A stretch of 64,000 bases of DNA. Origin: Stutzerimonas xanthomarina DSM 18231 (GTDB taxonomy: Bacteria > Pseudomonadota > Gammaproteobacteria > Pseudomonadales > Pseudomonadaceae). Of this stretch, positions 17,466 through 26,524 are shown piece after piece. The DNA lies in assembly GCF_900129835.1 (NCBI RefSeq), contig NZ_FQXA01000003.1:372001-436000 (forward strand). The letters run 5' to 3'. A model generated the notes under the pieces. It worked only from the letters and a program-made list of their open reading frames with translations. It was not told where the DNA came from and made no database searches. Made by a program: the position numbers and the translations under genes. Every line of letters begins with the position of its first letter. Position 1 is the first letter of the stretch.

Positions 17466-17485
17466 GCAAACTGCACGGACGATGA

Positions 17486-19426
17486 TCAGTTATTAGTTTT
17501 TTCAGGAGTCGCTATATCGTCCGGCAGCATTTCGTCATTGGGGTCGCTATCGAACTCACGCCCCATGGCGATCCGCAACCAGACCGGTATCAATAACAGG
17601 CCCACCGCAAGACACATCCAGCTGATTACTGCAGAACCGCCCGCTGGCGAAAACATCAGGCGCCCAACACCAACCAACAGCGAAAAGAGCGAAACAGCCG
17701 TTACCGCTACCGCGAAAAGGCGCGTGCCAAGCGCTTTGACCGATACGGCGCCCGCCACTCCATTAAGCCGCGCTGCGCGCCGCCAGAAGCCGAACGGACG
17801 TACACGTCCGTAGAAGCGCTTGAGCGTGGCATCGTCGGTAGCGGGAGTAATGAAGGTCACCAGGATTGCGGCTGAGGTGGTCGCCAACGCCATGATTCCA
17901 AGGCGCACCCACTCGCGATCAGGATCAGTACCCAAGTAGTAGAGCAGCAATGGCGCTGTTATCAGCGACACCGCCATGGCCGCCAACTCTGAATAGAGGT
18001 TGATCCTTTCCCACAGCCAGCGCAGCACCAGCACAGACCCCATTCCCGCGCCGAATAGCAGCGAAATGAACCAGGCAGTCTGGATCGAGCCGAGATTGGC
18101 CATGATGATCATCGCAATCAGCAGAATCAGCACGTTGGACAACCGCGCAACCAGGACCAGCTCGCGATCCTTGGGTTTGCGCTTGAGCACATGCGGCGCG
18201 AACACGCCGCCATAGACATCATTGCTCCAATAGGAGGCACCCCAGTTGAGGTGTGTATCGACGGTTGACGCCAGCGCAGCCAGCAAGCCAACCAGCATCA
18301 GGCCCCTCACGCCAGGCGGCAACAGATCTTCGATACCTTGCACGAACAAGGCCTCGCGCGCGGCTGTGAAGCCATCACCGGCCATTTCCGCTGGCGTGAA
18401 GGGATACAACACCAATAATCCGATGGCGATGGCCATCCAGAACAGGCTGCGCAGGAATATCTGTAGCCAGGTGAACACCAGGCCGGCAATCCGAGCGTCA
18501 CGGTCGGTCGGGCATGCCATGCTTCGCTGCGCAAGGTAACCGGTACCGTCAGCATTCATCTGGAAGAACCACTGCAAGCTGACAATCACCAGAAACGGCA
18601 TTAACGCCTCTCCCGCATCCGCAGGCGGAGCGAAGGACAACATCCTGCCCGCCTGTTCGCTGCCATAGAGATCGACGATGCGGTCCGTCAGCCCACCCAG
18701 TCCGCCTGCTGCGTGAACCACGAACCAGGCGTAGAGCAACGTACCGATCATCGCCAAGCTGAACTGCACAACGTCAGTCTGCACCACCGCGCGCAAGCCG
18801 CCCGTAATCGAATACATCGCGGTAAACGCAAGGATCAGCAGGATCGATATCAGATTATTGGCGCTCATCATCGTCGGATCGAGTCCGGTGATGCTCCCAC
18901 CAAGCTGGATGCCGGTACTGGCAATAAACGCGACGATGGGATCATAGAAGCCAGCCGGTAACCACAGATGCCAGGGCAGAAACACTTCCGCGATGCGAAT
19001 GGCTGCTACCAGAACCATCGCCAGCACCACGCAGTTGATGACCGTGCCGTAATAGATTGCCTTGAGTAAACGCAGCAGAGTAACGCCCTTGCCGCTATAG
19101 CGCACGCAGGTCAACTCGGCGTCGGTCAAGACCCCGGCGCGGCGCCAGCCCACCGCGAACACGAATGCCATCAACAGAAACGCAAGGCCGTAGATCCAGA
19201 GACGCCATAGAGCAAAGATTCCAGCCGTCGCAACCAACCCCGTCACCAGCAGCGGCGTATCAGCCGCGAACTGAGTCGCGCCCATGGAAAAGCCTGCCTT
19301 CCAACCCTTGATAGTCCTGCCTGCAAGAAAATACTCATCGAGGCTCTGCGAAGCCTTGCCTCTTGCACGCAGGCCGGAACCCAGACCGTAGAGAATGAAG
19401 GCCATAACGATCAGTAGGTCTAGCAT
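17486..19426 (-). CDS. Sodium:solute symporter (SSS/SLC5) family transporter
   Basis: 646 residues from the ATG at 19426, which has GAGGGGAAAG before it; the frame is open further upstream. About 13-15 hydrophobic segments and the LeuT-fold SSS pattern are seen (DEYFLAGRTIKGWKAG at 30-45; YSITGGLRAVVQTDVVQF mid-protein). It is a sodium-driven importer in the inner membrane. The substrate cannot be assigned. The N-terminal motif (SLDEYFLAGR) is shared by sugar, proline and other SSS carriers. It is a single gene, divergent from the GNAT gene. Confidence 0.88.
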   Translation of the reverse strand: MLDLLIVMAFILYGLGSGLRARGKASQSLDEYFLAGRTIKGWKAGFSMGATQFAADTPLLVTGLVATAGIFALWRLWIYGLAFLLMAFVFAVGWRRAGVLTDAELTCVRYSGKGVTLLRLLKAIYYGTVINCVVLAMVLVAAIRIAEVFLPWHLWLPAGFYDPIVAFIASTGIQLGGSITGLDPTMMSANNLISILLILAFTAMYSITGGLRAVVQTDVVQFSLAMIGTLLYAWFVVHAAGGLGGLTDRIVDLYGSEQAGRMLSFAPPADAGEALMPFLVIVSLQWFFQMNADGTGYLAQRSMACPTDRDARIAGLVFTWLQIFLRSLFWMAIAIGLLVLYPFTPAEMAGDGFTAAREALFVQGIEDLLPPGVRGLMLVGLLAALASTVDTHLNWGASYWSNDVYGGVFAPHVLKRKPKDRELVLVARLSNVLILLIAMIIMANLGSIQTAWFISLLFGAGMGSVLVLRWLWERINLYSELAAMAVSLITAPLLLYYLGTDPDREWVRLGIMALATTSAAILVTFITPATDDATLKRFYGRVRPFGFWRRAARLNGVAGAVSVKALGTRLFAVAVTAVSLFSLLVGVGRLMFSPAGGSAVISWMCLAVGLLLIPVWLRIAMGREFDSDPNDEMLPDDIATPEKTNN

Positions 19427-19592
19427 CGTACTTTCCCCTCGCGGGTGGGCTGATCTTTCTGAGAGCCCGAACAAAATGGAAAATTGCAAGTGCCAGATAA
19501 ACGGAGCGACCAACAGATCCTTATGCGGGCCTCACGGGCGGCCGGCTGACAAGCATCTGTTAATATTCGGCAGCACCGGTGGAGAACAACTA

Positions 19593-20012
19593 GTGGAAGC
19601 CACTCAGCTGCGTCAGCTACCCGACGAAAGCCGACCTTTACTCAACAAGTTTTACCGAGCCCACCGCAGCCATATGCGAGCGCCGGCGGGCGCCCGCTAC
19701 TGGGTCGCGGGGCACTCGGATATTCTTGCGGGCCTGTGTCTCACAGGCGTGGACGGCGGCAATTGGCTTACCGGTTTGCTGGTGGCACCGAGTCGCCGCA
19801 AGCAGGGATTGGGGCGGCGCTTGGTGGCGCAAGCCCTGGCTGGCTGCGAAGGGCCTGTATGGCTGTTTTGCGAGCCAAGAATGGTGCCGTTCTACACGCC
19901 ACTGGGTTTCGCTGAGGCCACTGCATTGCCAGAGGCGCTCGCCTCCCGCTTGCAGCGCTATAACCAACACAAGATGCTTGTGGCGCTATGCCACGAGAAC
20001 GAGAACGCCTGA
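19593..20012 (+). CDS. GNAT family N-acetyltransferase
   Basis: 139 residues from GTG 19593, chosen because GGAG lies 8 bases upstream and the upstream part of the frame has no family features. The acetyl-CoA motif A is visible as LLVAPSRRKQGLGRRLVAQAL, followed by VPFYTPLGF near the C-terminus. It transfers an acetyl group to an unknown amine. Its stop overlaps the start of the NUDIX gene (TGATG), so the two are translationally coupled. Confidence 0.82.
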   Translation: MEATQLRQLPDESRPLLNKFYRAHRSHMRAPAGARYWVAGHSDILAGLCLTGVDGGNWLTGLLVAPSRRKQGLGRRLVAQALAGCEGPVWLFCEPRMVPFYTPLGFAEATALPEALASRLQRYNQHKMLVALCHENENA

Positions 20013-20425
20013 TGACTTTGACCGTTTTGAAGATCGCCACGGCCTGCCTGCTTGATGAGGCAGGACGCGTGCTAGTCGTACGCAAGCGCGGCACCCATGT
20101 GTTCATGTTGCCTGGCGGCAAGATCGAACGGGGGGAAACGCCAAGGCAGGCGCTCGGGAGGGAACTGCACGAGGAACTGAATCTAAAGGTAGACACGTCG
20201 CAGCTAGAGTCGCTCGGCCATTTCCAGTCGCGAGCGGCCAACGAGCCGGACCATTGGGTGGAAGCTGATGTCTTCTTCGGCCGCCTCAAAAGCTCGATAA
20301 AAGCACAGGCGGAAATCGATGCGTTGGACTGGCTGGAAGTACATGCAGAGCGGCAGGGGCACCTGGCGCCCCTGCTGCGAGAACAGGTACTTCCCGCACT
20401 GCGCAAAAGGCTGTTTGAAGACTAA
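20012..20425 (+). CDS. NUDIX hydrolase
   Basis: 137 residues. The Nudix box is present at about 42-64 (GGKIERGETPRQALGRELHE), followed by ELNL; the usual Gly near its end is Asn, a small deviation. The catalytic REXXEE core is intact. It hydrolyses a nucleoside diphosphate linked to another group, substrate unknown. It overlaps the GNAT gene by one base. Confidence 0.85.
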   Translation: MTLTVLKIATACLLDEAGRVLVVRKRGTHVFMLPGGKIERGETPRQALGRELHEELNLKVDTSQLESLGHFQSRAANEPDHWVEADVFFGRLKSSIKAQAEIDALDWLEVHAERQGHLAPLLREQVLPALRKRLFED

Positions 20426-20446
20426 CCGAAGAGCATCAATCAGCAA

Positions 20447-20593
20447 TCACGGAGAAATGGGATCACTTGCAGGAAACGTCTCTTCCAGAGCCTCATCCAG
20501 CTGGTCGTCATCAGCCTCATCTGGATCACGTTTGATGGGGTCTTTATTATCTTGCCCAGGCTGGGCAGGTTGATTAGGTCCATTGCCATTCAT
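20447..20593 (-). CDS. Small acidic protein with ETFPASDPIS motif
   Basis: 48 residues on the minus strand, opening MNGNGPNQPAQPGQDNK and ending DEALEETFPASDPISP. AGAGGAA is correctly placed before the ATG. The C-terminal ETFPASDP motif recurs in many short proteobacterial proteins of unknown function, as I recall. The N-terminal half is Gln/Asn/Pro-rich and probably disordered. It lies 86 bases beyond the end of rsmZ on the same strand, separated by that RNA's terminator. Confidence 0.72.
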   Translation of the reverse strand: MNGNGPNQPAQPGQDNKDPIKRDPDEADDDQLDEALEETFPASDPISP

Positions 20594-20679
20594 GGTGAAT
20601 TCCTCTGAGTTAGGTCACGGCTCTTAGGCCATTCACCAGCGCAGTCGTTCGCGCACCCGTCTCTCGAAAAACTCCAGAC

Positions 20680-20817
20680 AAAAAAAGGGGCGGGGGTTAA
20701 CCCCCGCCCGCCTCCTTCCATACTTCCCTTTTTTTCCTACTCATCGTCCTGATGAAACCGCCTCCAGCGGTCGATCCTGCCCGACTTCCTTGCCGGCCGT
20801 GCTTGTCCCTGAGCACA
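20680..20817 (-). ncRNA. rsmZ: RsmZ small regulatory RNA
   Basis: About 138 nt, downstream of rpoS on the same strand, the standard rsmZ position in Pseudomonas. It contains at least seven GGA motifs. Several sit in hairpin loops: GTGCT/AGCAC around AGGGAC, ACCGC/GCGGT around TGGAG, and TCATC/GATGA around AGGAC. The segment TTCATCAGGACGATGA also recalls known RsmZ sequences. It ends in a GC stem and seven T. RsmZ binds and sequesters RsmA/CsrA, relieving repression of biofilm, secretion and secondary metabolism genes. The start is placed about 7 bases after the -10 element. Confidence 0.9.
20688..20709 (-). terminator. rsmZ rho-independent terminator
   Basis: GGGCGGGGG and CCCCCGCCC form perfect 9-bp arms around TTAA. 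Seven T follow on the minus strand (20686-20680). Confidence 0.92.
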
Positions 20818-20823
20818 GTTGCG

Positions 20824-20851
20824 ATATTAGGCCATTGAGCGACAACGGCAA
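20824..20851 (-). promoter_or_regulatory. rsmZ promoter
   Basis: On the minus strand a -35-like TTGCCG (20851-20846) and a -10 TAATAT (20829-20824) are separated by 16 bases, directly before the GGA-rich RNA. The predicted start is about 20817. Confidence 0.6.
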
Positions 20852-20973
20852 CTGCGAATAATGCATGGTGGCAAACATGCCATCATTCAATAAGATTTAA
20901 TTTATCAACAAAAACAGATAGTTAGATCAGCGATTGTTCAAAAATGGCGATCCGCTCGGATGATTTTGCTGCC

Positions 20974-21006
20974 TTTGCTTACAAGGCTTGTAAGCAAATA
21001 CCTACA
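20974..21006. promoter_or_regulatory. GacA-type upstream activating element joined to a 25-bp palindrome
   Basis: TGTAAGCAAATACCTACA (20989-21006) matches the GacA element TGTAAG-N6-CTTACA at 11 of 12 positions. It is centred about 180 bases upstream of the predicted rsmZ start, as in P. aeruginosa rsmZ. It overlaps a perfect palindrome at 20974-20998 with 12-bp arms (TTTGCTTACAAG and its complement) around a central G. The remainder of 20852-20973 is AT-rich, with no other site recognised. Confidence 0.75.
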
Positions 21007-21106
21007 TGAGGAATCGCCTACGCAGAAGTCAAAACAACTAGGAGTTAATCCTGCTTCTCGCGAAGGCCACTCAAGTAAAGTGCATCCGCATAGCGCAGAC
21101 AGAATC

Positions 21107-21137
21107 GTGCCCCTATCCCGCAACAGGTAAGGGGCAC
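21107..21137 (-). terminator. Hairpin after rpoS
   Basis: GTGCCCCT and AGGGGCAC form 8-bp arms around a 15-base loop, 7 bases past the rpoS stop on the minus strand. The T run after it is poor, so read-through toward rsmZ is possible. Confidence 0.5.
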
Positions 21138-21143
21138 CGAGGC

Positions 21144-22142
21144 CTAGCGGAACAGCGACTCACTCGAGAGGCCGTTACGCTCCAGAATCTCACGTAGGCG
21201 CTTGAGTGCTTCAACCTGAATCTGCCGAACCCGTTCCCGCGTCAGGCCAATTTCCTGGCCAACCTCTTCCAGCGTGCAGCTTTCATGGCCTCGCAGACCA
21301 AAGCGTCGAATAACCACTTCCCGCTGTTTCTCAGTCAAGTCGGATAGCCACTGATCGATGCTCTCGGACAGATCGTCGTCAAGCAAGAGTTCACACGGAT
21401 CGCTCGGCCGGTCATCAGTTAGCGTATCGAGCAAAGTCTTGTCGGTGTCCGGCCCTAGCGAGACGTCAACAGAGGTCACCCGCTCATTCAGTCCCAGCAT
21501 CCGCTTGACCTCGGCAACCGGCTTTTCAAGCAGATTGGCGATTTCCTCGGGACTGGGCTCGTGATCGAGCTTCTGCGTCAGCTCGCGCGCTGCCCGCAGG
21601 TATACGTTCAGCTCCTTGACCACATGAATAGGCAAACGAATGGTCCGGGTCTGATTCATGATCGCCCGCTCGATCGTCTGCCGGATCCACCAGGTGGCGT
21701 AGGTTGAAAAGCGGAAGCCACGCTCTGGGTCGAACTTCTCGACCGCGCGAATGAGCCCGAGATTCCCCTCCTCCACCAGATCGAGCAAGGACAGGCCGCG
21801 GTTGACGTAGCGCCGTGCGATTTTCACGACCAGCCGCAGGTTGCTCTCGATCATGCGCTTGCGCCCCGCCGGATCACCCTTCTGCGCGAGGCGCGCGAAG
21901 TGCACTTCCTGTTCGGGTGTCAGCAGGGGCGAAAAACCGATTTCGTTGAGGTAGAGCTGGGTGGCGTCGAGCGCGCGCGTGTAATCGATGAACTTGTGTT
22001 GCTTGACCGTTGCGGTCTTGGATTTGGTGCCAACTGAACCGACGCGCGAGATCTCGGTGATCGGATCTGCGCCCGAGGACGGTTCCATGAGTAGAACAGC
22101 ATCGTCTACGTCAAACTCCGGCACTTCTTTTTTGAGAGCCAT
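21144..22142 (-). CDS. rpoS: Stationary-phase sigma factor RpoS
   Basis: 332 residues, near-identical in size to P. aeruginosa RpoS. Region 1.2 (about 53-85), region 2 ([16 protein letters not shown]), region 3 and region 4.2 ([18 protein letters not shown]) are all present. It directs RNA polymerase to general stress and stationary-phase promoters. It follows nlpD by 99 bases; in relatives the main rpoS promoter lies inside nlpD. rsmZ follows on the same strand. Confidence 0.98.
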   Translation of the reverse strand: MALKKEVPEFDVDDAVLLMEPSSGADPITEISRVGSVGTKSKTATVKQHKFIDYTRALDATQLYLNEIGFSPLLTPEQEVHFARLAQKGDPAGRKRMIESNLRLVVKIARRYVNRGLSLLDLVEEGNLGLIRAVEKFDPERGFRFSTYATWWIRQTIERAIMNQTRTIRLPIHVVKELNVYLRAARELTQKLDHEPSPEEIANLLEKPVAEVKRMLGLNERVTSVDVSLGPDTDKTLLDTLTDDRPSDPCELLLDDDLSESIDQWLSDLTEKQREVVIRRFGLRGHESCTLEEVGQEIGLTRERVRQIQVEALKRLREILERNGLSSESLFR

Positions 22143-22241
22143 TATTGTTTTCCTGTTCTGAGTTCGACAACAGGCTTGGGCGGCACGCGTTCCCTGGCAT
22201 CACTCAAGCCCCTCCTAGTGCCGGAACAGGTTTGGATCAAA

Positions 22242-23078
22242 TCATCGTTTTGGCAGGTATTGCAGCGGATCTACAGGTTTGCCTTGGCGGCGAATCTCAA
22301 AGTGCAGTTTCACCCGGTCGGTTCCAGTCGATCCCATCTCGGCAATGGTCTGCCCAGCTTTGACTTGTTGCCCCTCCTGAACCAGCAGCCTGCGGTTGTG
22401 GCCGTAGGCACTTACATAGGTATCGCTGTGCTTGATGATCACAAGTTCGCCGTAACCCCGTAAACCACTGCCGGCGTACACAACAGCCCCATCAGAAGCA
22501 GCTAAAACAGGCTGTCCTAATTCCCCGGCGATATCAATGCCTTTATTCAAACTTCCGTTTGAGGAAAATCGGCCGATCACCGTCCCCCCTGCAGGCCATG
22601 CCCAACCACTGGCAGAACGGGTTACTGCCTTGATCGGAATGCTCGGCGCAGGAGGCTTGGCGGTCGGCAAGGTCGGCCGCGTCAAGGGAGGCGGCGTTGG
22701 CACCGGATTAGTAACGATGGTCGGTGTGCTGGTGACCGGGGGTTGAGGCGGAGGTGCCGAACGAGCGGCACGGGGTACCTGGCCGCTGAACCGAATCGTC
22801 TGCCCCGGATAGATCACATGCGGCGGGCGGATATTGTTTACCCGCGCCAGATCACGCCAATCCCACCCGAAGCGGAAAGCGATTGACCAGAGCGTGTCGC
22901 CGCGTTGAACGGTATAGCGACCGCTGGTGACACGGTCCCGATTGTTGCGATCAACGACGCTCACGCCGCCTGACGGCGAGCTGGTGCACCCGACCAATAA
23001 TGAACCCGCCAACAAGGCGATAAGCGCGCCACGGATTGATGAACTGCGTATCCACCGCGTGCTGGCTGTCAGCTTCAA
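22242..23078 (-). CDS. nlpD: Murein hydrolase activator NlpD, lipoprotein
   Basis: 278 residues from TTG 23078, which has GGGAG before it. A lipoprotein signal ends LLVGC, with Cys31 lipidated. A LysM domain (about 55-98, YTVQRGDTLWSIAFRFGWDW) binds peptidoglycan. A Pro-rich linker and a LytM/M23 domain follow. The LytM metal site is degenerate (NKGID instead of HxGxD; KLHFE instead of HxH), as expected for NlpD, which activates amidase AmiC rather than cutting itself. Confidence 0.92.
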   Translation of the reverse strand: MKLTASTRWIRSSSIRGALIALLAGSLLVGCTSSPSGGVSVVDRNNRDRVTSGRYTVQRGDTLWSIAFRFGWDWRDLARVNNIRPPHVIYPGQTIRFSGQVPRAARSAPPPQPPVTSTPTIVTNPVPTPPPLTRPTLPTAKPPAPSIPIKAVTRSASGWAWPAGGTVIGRFSSNGSLNKGIDIAGELGQPVLAASDGAVVYAGSGLRGYGELVIIKHSDTYVSAYGHNRRLLVQEGQQVKAGQTIAEMGSTGTDRVKLHFEIRRQGKPVDPLQYLPKR

Positions 23079-23107
23079 TACCCGCTCCCTATGATCGACA
23101 AGTCGGT

Positions 23108-24043
23108 TCAGACGCTTTGCGCGACTGGCTGGTGACGGCCGGCAAACCACTCCAGCCCAAGCACCAGAGCGATGCCGGCGACCGCAAGAAGAATCGCCAG
23201 CAAAAGCTGCGGATCCTGCCCAGTCAGATCACCATAGGCACCCGGGAGCAGGTTCTGTTCCAGCAAGGGAACGGGCTCACCGTGCGAGTTGGTGCGCCAG
23301 GTCAGCGTCTCTTTCCAGGGCCAGACCTTGTTCAGCGAACCGAGCATCAGCCCGGTAAGAAACGCCAGGGTGAGGTCGCGCCAGCGACGTAAAACCCAGC
23401 TCAAAACACGTGCAAAGCTCAACAAGCCAACCAGACAGCCGGCGGCAAAGGTCAGCATGACGCCCAGATCCAGCGCTTTGACTGCGCCTAGTACCACGGG
23501 ATACAGACCGAGCAGCACCAGAATGAAGCTACCGGATATACCCGGGAGGATCATGGCGCAAATCGCAATGGCACCGGCAAAGAACAGGCTGACACTGCTG
23601 GCGCTCCACTGCACGGGCGCCGCAACCGTAATCCAGTAGGCAAAGCCGATGCCCAGACACAGGCTGATCAATCGCGACAGGTTGCGACGCTGGATCTCTT
23701 TGCTGATCAAATGTACGGAAACCAGGATCAAACCAAAGAAGAAAGACCACACCGGAATCGGGTGTTGCTCAAGCAGATAGGTAATCAACTTCGCCAAGCT
23801 GAGCACGCTGGTCAGAATCCCGGCGAACAGCACCAGCAGAAAGGTGGCGTTAGCGATGCGCCATGCTTCTGCGATGCGCCCCCTCAACAGAGCCGGGATA
23901 GCATTCGGCACCGCGCCAATGGAGCGCAGCAATTCATCGTAGATTCCGGTTATGAATGCCACGGTCCCGCCCGATACGCCAGGCACCACATCAGCAGCGC
24001 CCATCGCCATGCCTTTGACGTACAACAGCAACGCGTTTTTCAT
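23108..24043 (-). CDS. popT: DUF368 membrane protein, PopT-like undecaprenyl phosphate translocase
   Basis: 311 residues from ATG 24043 (GGATGGAA before it). About eight or nine membrane segments; the conserved DUF368 motifs PGVSGGTVAFITGIYDE near the start and LPGISGSFILVLLGLY mid-protein form the two re-entrant-like repeats. DUF368 proteins (PopT) return undecaprenyl phosphate to the cytoplasmic face for reuse in peptidoglycan and O-antigen synthesis. It lies between pcm (17-base gap) and nlpD (29-base gap), inside the rpoS-upstream operon. Uptake of the same lipid made by UppS (55657) is a functional link. Confidence 0.85.
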   Translation of the reverse strand: MKNALLLYVKGMAMGAADVVPGVSGGTVAFITGIYDELLRSIGAVPNAIPALLRGRIAEAWRIANATFLLVLFAGILTSVLSLAKLITYLLEQHPIPVWSFFFGLILVSVHLISKEIQRRNLSRLISLCLGIGFAYWITVAAPVQWSASSVSLFFAGAIAICAMILPGISGSFILVLLGLYPVVLGAVKALDLGVMLTFAAGCLVGLLSFARVLSWVLRRWRDLTLAFLTGLMLGSLNKVWPWKETLTWRTNSHGEPVPLLEQNLLPGAYGDLTGQDPQLLLAILLAVAGIALVLGLEWFAGRHQPVAQSV

Positions 24044-24060
24044 GCTTCCATCCGCTGTGA

Positions 24061-24696
24061 TCAAACTACAGGTCCATTGAGCAGCGGCACGAAGCGCACG
24101 GTATCCAGCAGGTGGCGGGAAAAACCGTCTTCCTCTCGAATGATCAGCATCAATTGCTGGACTTCGCCAACCCCGACCGGAATCACCAGCCGCCCGCCGG
24201 GGGCCAGTTGATCGAGCAGAGCCTGGGGCACGTCGGCTGCCGCCGCGGTAACGATGATGCCGTTGTAAGGAGCCAACGCAGGCCAGCCCTCCCAGCCATC
24301 ACCCCAGCGAAAGACCACGTTACGCAACTTGAGTTCGACCAGGCGCTCTTTAGCGCGGTCTTGCAGCGCCTGGATACGCTCTACCGAGAACACCCGTTCT
24401 ACCAGCTGCGCCAATACCGCTGTCTGGTAGCCCGATCCCGTTCCGATCTCCAGCACCTTGTCCAATGGGCCGTCAGCCAGCAGCAATTCACTCATACGCG
24501 CCACCATGAAGGGTTGCGAGATGGTCTGGTTGTGGCCGATAGGCAGCGCGGTGTCTTCATAGGCGCGATGAGACAATGCCTCATCGACGAACAGATGTCG
24601 GGGCGTGCGACGAATCACCTCGAGCACGCGAGGGTCTGACAGTCCTTCTTCGTAAAGCCGCTGGATCAGTCGGTCACGGGTGCGCTGTGAGGTCAT
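24061..24696 (-). CDS. pcm: Protein-L-isoaspartate O-methyltransferase
   Basis: 211 residues from ATG 24696 ([10 protein letters not shown]), matching the P. aeruginosa start; the frame is open upstream into surE. The SAM-binding motif [17 protein letters not shown] is intact. It methylates isoaspartyl residues in aged proteins for repair. It stands between surE and popT, a conserved stationary-phase survival cluster with rpoS. Confidence 0.95.
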   Translation of the reverse strand: MTSQRTRDRLIQRLYEEGLSDPRVLEVIRRTPRHLFVDEALSHRAYEDTALPIGHNQTISQPFMVARMSELLLADGPLDKVLEIGTGSGYQTAVLAQLVERVFSVERIQALQDRAKERLVELKLRNVVFRWGDGWEGWPALAPYNGIIVTAAAADVPQALLDQLAPGGRLVIPVGVGEVQQLMLIIREEDGFSRHLLDTVRFVPLLNGPVV

Positions 24697-24734
24697 CCCG
24701 GTGCCATGGCGCAGCAGGTCATCGGATCCGCGGT

Positions 24735-25484
24735 TCACAACACGCCCTCCAGCCAACTGTCGAGGCCTTCAAAGGCTTCATGAAAGGTTCGGTCCAACTG
24801 CAGTGGCGTAATCGAAACGTAGCCCTGCATGACCGCATGAAAATCGGTGCCTGGCCCGCCATCTTCGACATCACCAGCTACCGATATCCAGTAACCGTCC
24901 TTACCACGCGGATTAGCCTGCCGCACTGGCGGCTTGGCCCTGCTGCGATGGCCCAGGCGGGTCAATTGAATTCCCCGGACGTGATCCAGCGGCAGATTGG
25001 GCACGTTGACGCTCAACACCGTACGCGGCGGTAGCTCAAGCGAGGCCTGATGTTCAACCAGCTTGCGCGCGACATAGGCCGCAGTCGGCAAGTTATCGGT
25101 CAACCGCGACACCAGGGAAAACGCGAACGCGGGCTTACCGGTGAATCGGCCTTCGATGGCCGCGGCGACGGTGCCGGAGTACAGAACGTCGTCCCCGAGA
25201 TTGGCGCCCAGATTAATACCGGAAACCACCATGTCAGGCGCGTCTTCAAGCAAGCCGTTAATGCCCAGGTGGACGCAATCCGTCGGAGTGCCGTTCACGC
25301 CGATGAAACCATTCGGCATGGTCGTGGGATGAAGCGGGCGATCCAGGGTCAGCGCACTGCTGGCGCCGCTCATGTCCTGAATTGGGGCAACTACCCTGCA
25401 CTCGGCATAATCCGCCAGCGCGTCATAAAGCGCGGCGAGCCCAGGTGCATACACCCCGTCGTCGTTGGCGATCAGAATACGCAT
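24735..25484 (-). CDS. surE: 5'/3'-nucleotidase SurE
   Basis: 249 residues from ATG 25484 ([10 protein letters not shown]). The Asp-Asp metal site and the [20 protein letters not shown] segment are present. It dephosphorylates nucleoside monophosphates and short polyphosphate. Its start shares one base with the truD stop (TGATG), so the two are coupled. Confidence 0.96.
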   Translation of the reverse strand: MRILIANDDGVYAPGLAALYDALADYAECRVVAPIQDMSGASSALTLDRPLHPTTMPNGFIGVNGTPTDCVHLGINGLLEDAPDMVVSGINLGANLGDDVLYSGTVAAAIEGRFTGKPAFAFSLVSRLTDNLPTAAYVARKLVEHQASLELPPRTVLSVNVPNLPLDHVRGIQLTRLGHRSRAKPPVRQANPRGKDGYWISVAGDVEDGGPGTDFHAVMQGYVSITPLQLDRTFHEAFEGLDSWLEGVL

Positions 25485-26524
25485 CAGATGTCCGTCTGCC
25501 CTGCCAGGCTGACCAGTTCGCGCACCACAGCAGTGGCAAAGCACCCGGTCGGCAGGACGAATTCAAGTTGCAGAATGTCAGGCTCGGGATAATGCCACGA
25601 CAAGCCGCCCATGGGGAGGCGAAGAATGCGCCGTTCATGCTTCATTCCGGCTTCTGCGAGCCACTTGGCGATTGACGGCTCCGTTGCGGCAACCTGCATC
25701 TCCAGCGCTTGAACATCGCCCGAGGCGGGCGATTCGCCTGCGCCCCACAGAGGGCCGGTCGGATGCAGATCCAGCATGGCCAGCCTCGGGTCGCTGCATT
25801 CGGCTTCGCCTGCCGGGAAGAAGCTGCGGCTGTCGGTGAATGCCAGCAGATCACCGATTCGTGCCTGATTCCAACTACCCGCCGCAACTCGCTCAGCTAA
25901 CACGCGATTGAACAGATAACTACGCCCCGCCGATAGCAGACGTGAGCGAAGGTTGCGCTGTACGGGAAGTTCCTGCCGATTCGCATACTCGCGGGCGCCG
26001 TGGACATTTCCGCCCTCATGACCGAAGCGCTGCAGGCCAAAATAGTTAGGCACACCCTCGGTCTTGATTCGCTCGAGACGCGCATCGAGTTCGGCGTGAT
26101 CGGCCTTCAGCTCCGTCAAGCGTAGGGTAAAGCCATTGGCCGAATGGGCACCGCGTTGCAGTTTTCGCTGATGCCGGCCGCGCTGGAGAATCTTCAGGGT
26201 TTCGTCTTCCGCCTTGGCCAGCTCCGGATCGGCTTTGCCCGGTAGATGCAGGCTGAACCATTGGCGGGTCAGTGCCTGACGATCCTTCAAGCCGGCGTAG
26301 CTGATGTTGCGCGCAGGAACACCAGCAGCCCGCGCCAGGCGTCGCGCAGCCTCCTCGGTATTGAGGTTGCGCTTCTCCACCCAGAGCCACAGATGCTCAC
26401 CGGCACCAGACAAAGGGATGTCGAGGACCTCGTCGACCTGGAAGTCTTCCGCTACAGCCTTGAGCACGGCGGAGCCACAGGCCCCTCCGTGCGCCCTTGG
26501 GCCGAGCAACTGGTCATCGGTCAT
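25484..26524 (-). CDS. truD: tRNA pseudouridine(13) synthase
   Basis: 346 residues. The catalytic Asp81 lies in [13 protein letters not shown]; the TruD insertion domain follows. It converts U13 of some tRNAs, notably tRNA-Glu, to pseudouridine. Its ATG overlaps the ispF stop (ATGA). Confidence 0.95.
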   Translation of the reverse strand: MTDDQLLGPRAHGGACGSAVLKAVAEDFQVDEVLDIPLSGAGEHLWLWVEKRNLNTEEAARRLARAAGVPARNISYAGLKDRQALTRQWFSLHLPGKADPELAKAEDETLKILQRGRHQRKLQRGAHSANGFTLRLTELKADHAELDARLERIKTEGVPNYFGLQRFGHEGGNVHGAREYANRQELPVQRNLRSRLLSAGRSYLFNRVLAERVAAGSWNQARIGDLLAFTDSRSFFPAGEAECSDPRLAMLDLHPTGPLWGAGESPASGDVQALEMQVAATEPSIAKWLAEAGMKHERRILRLPMGGLSWHYPEPDILQLEFVLPTGCFATAVVRELVSLAGQTDI

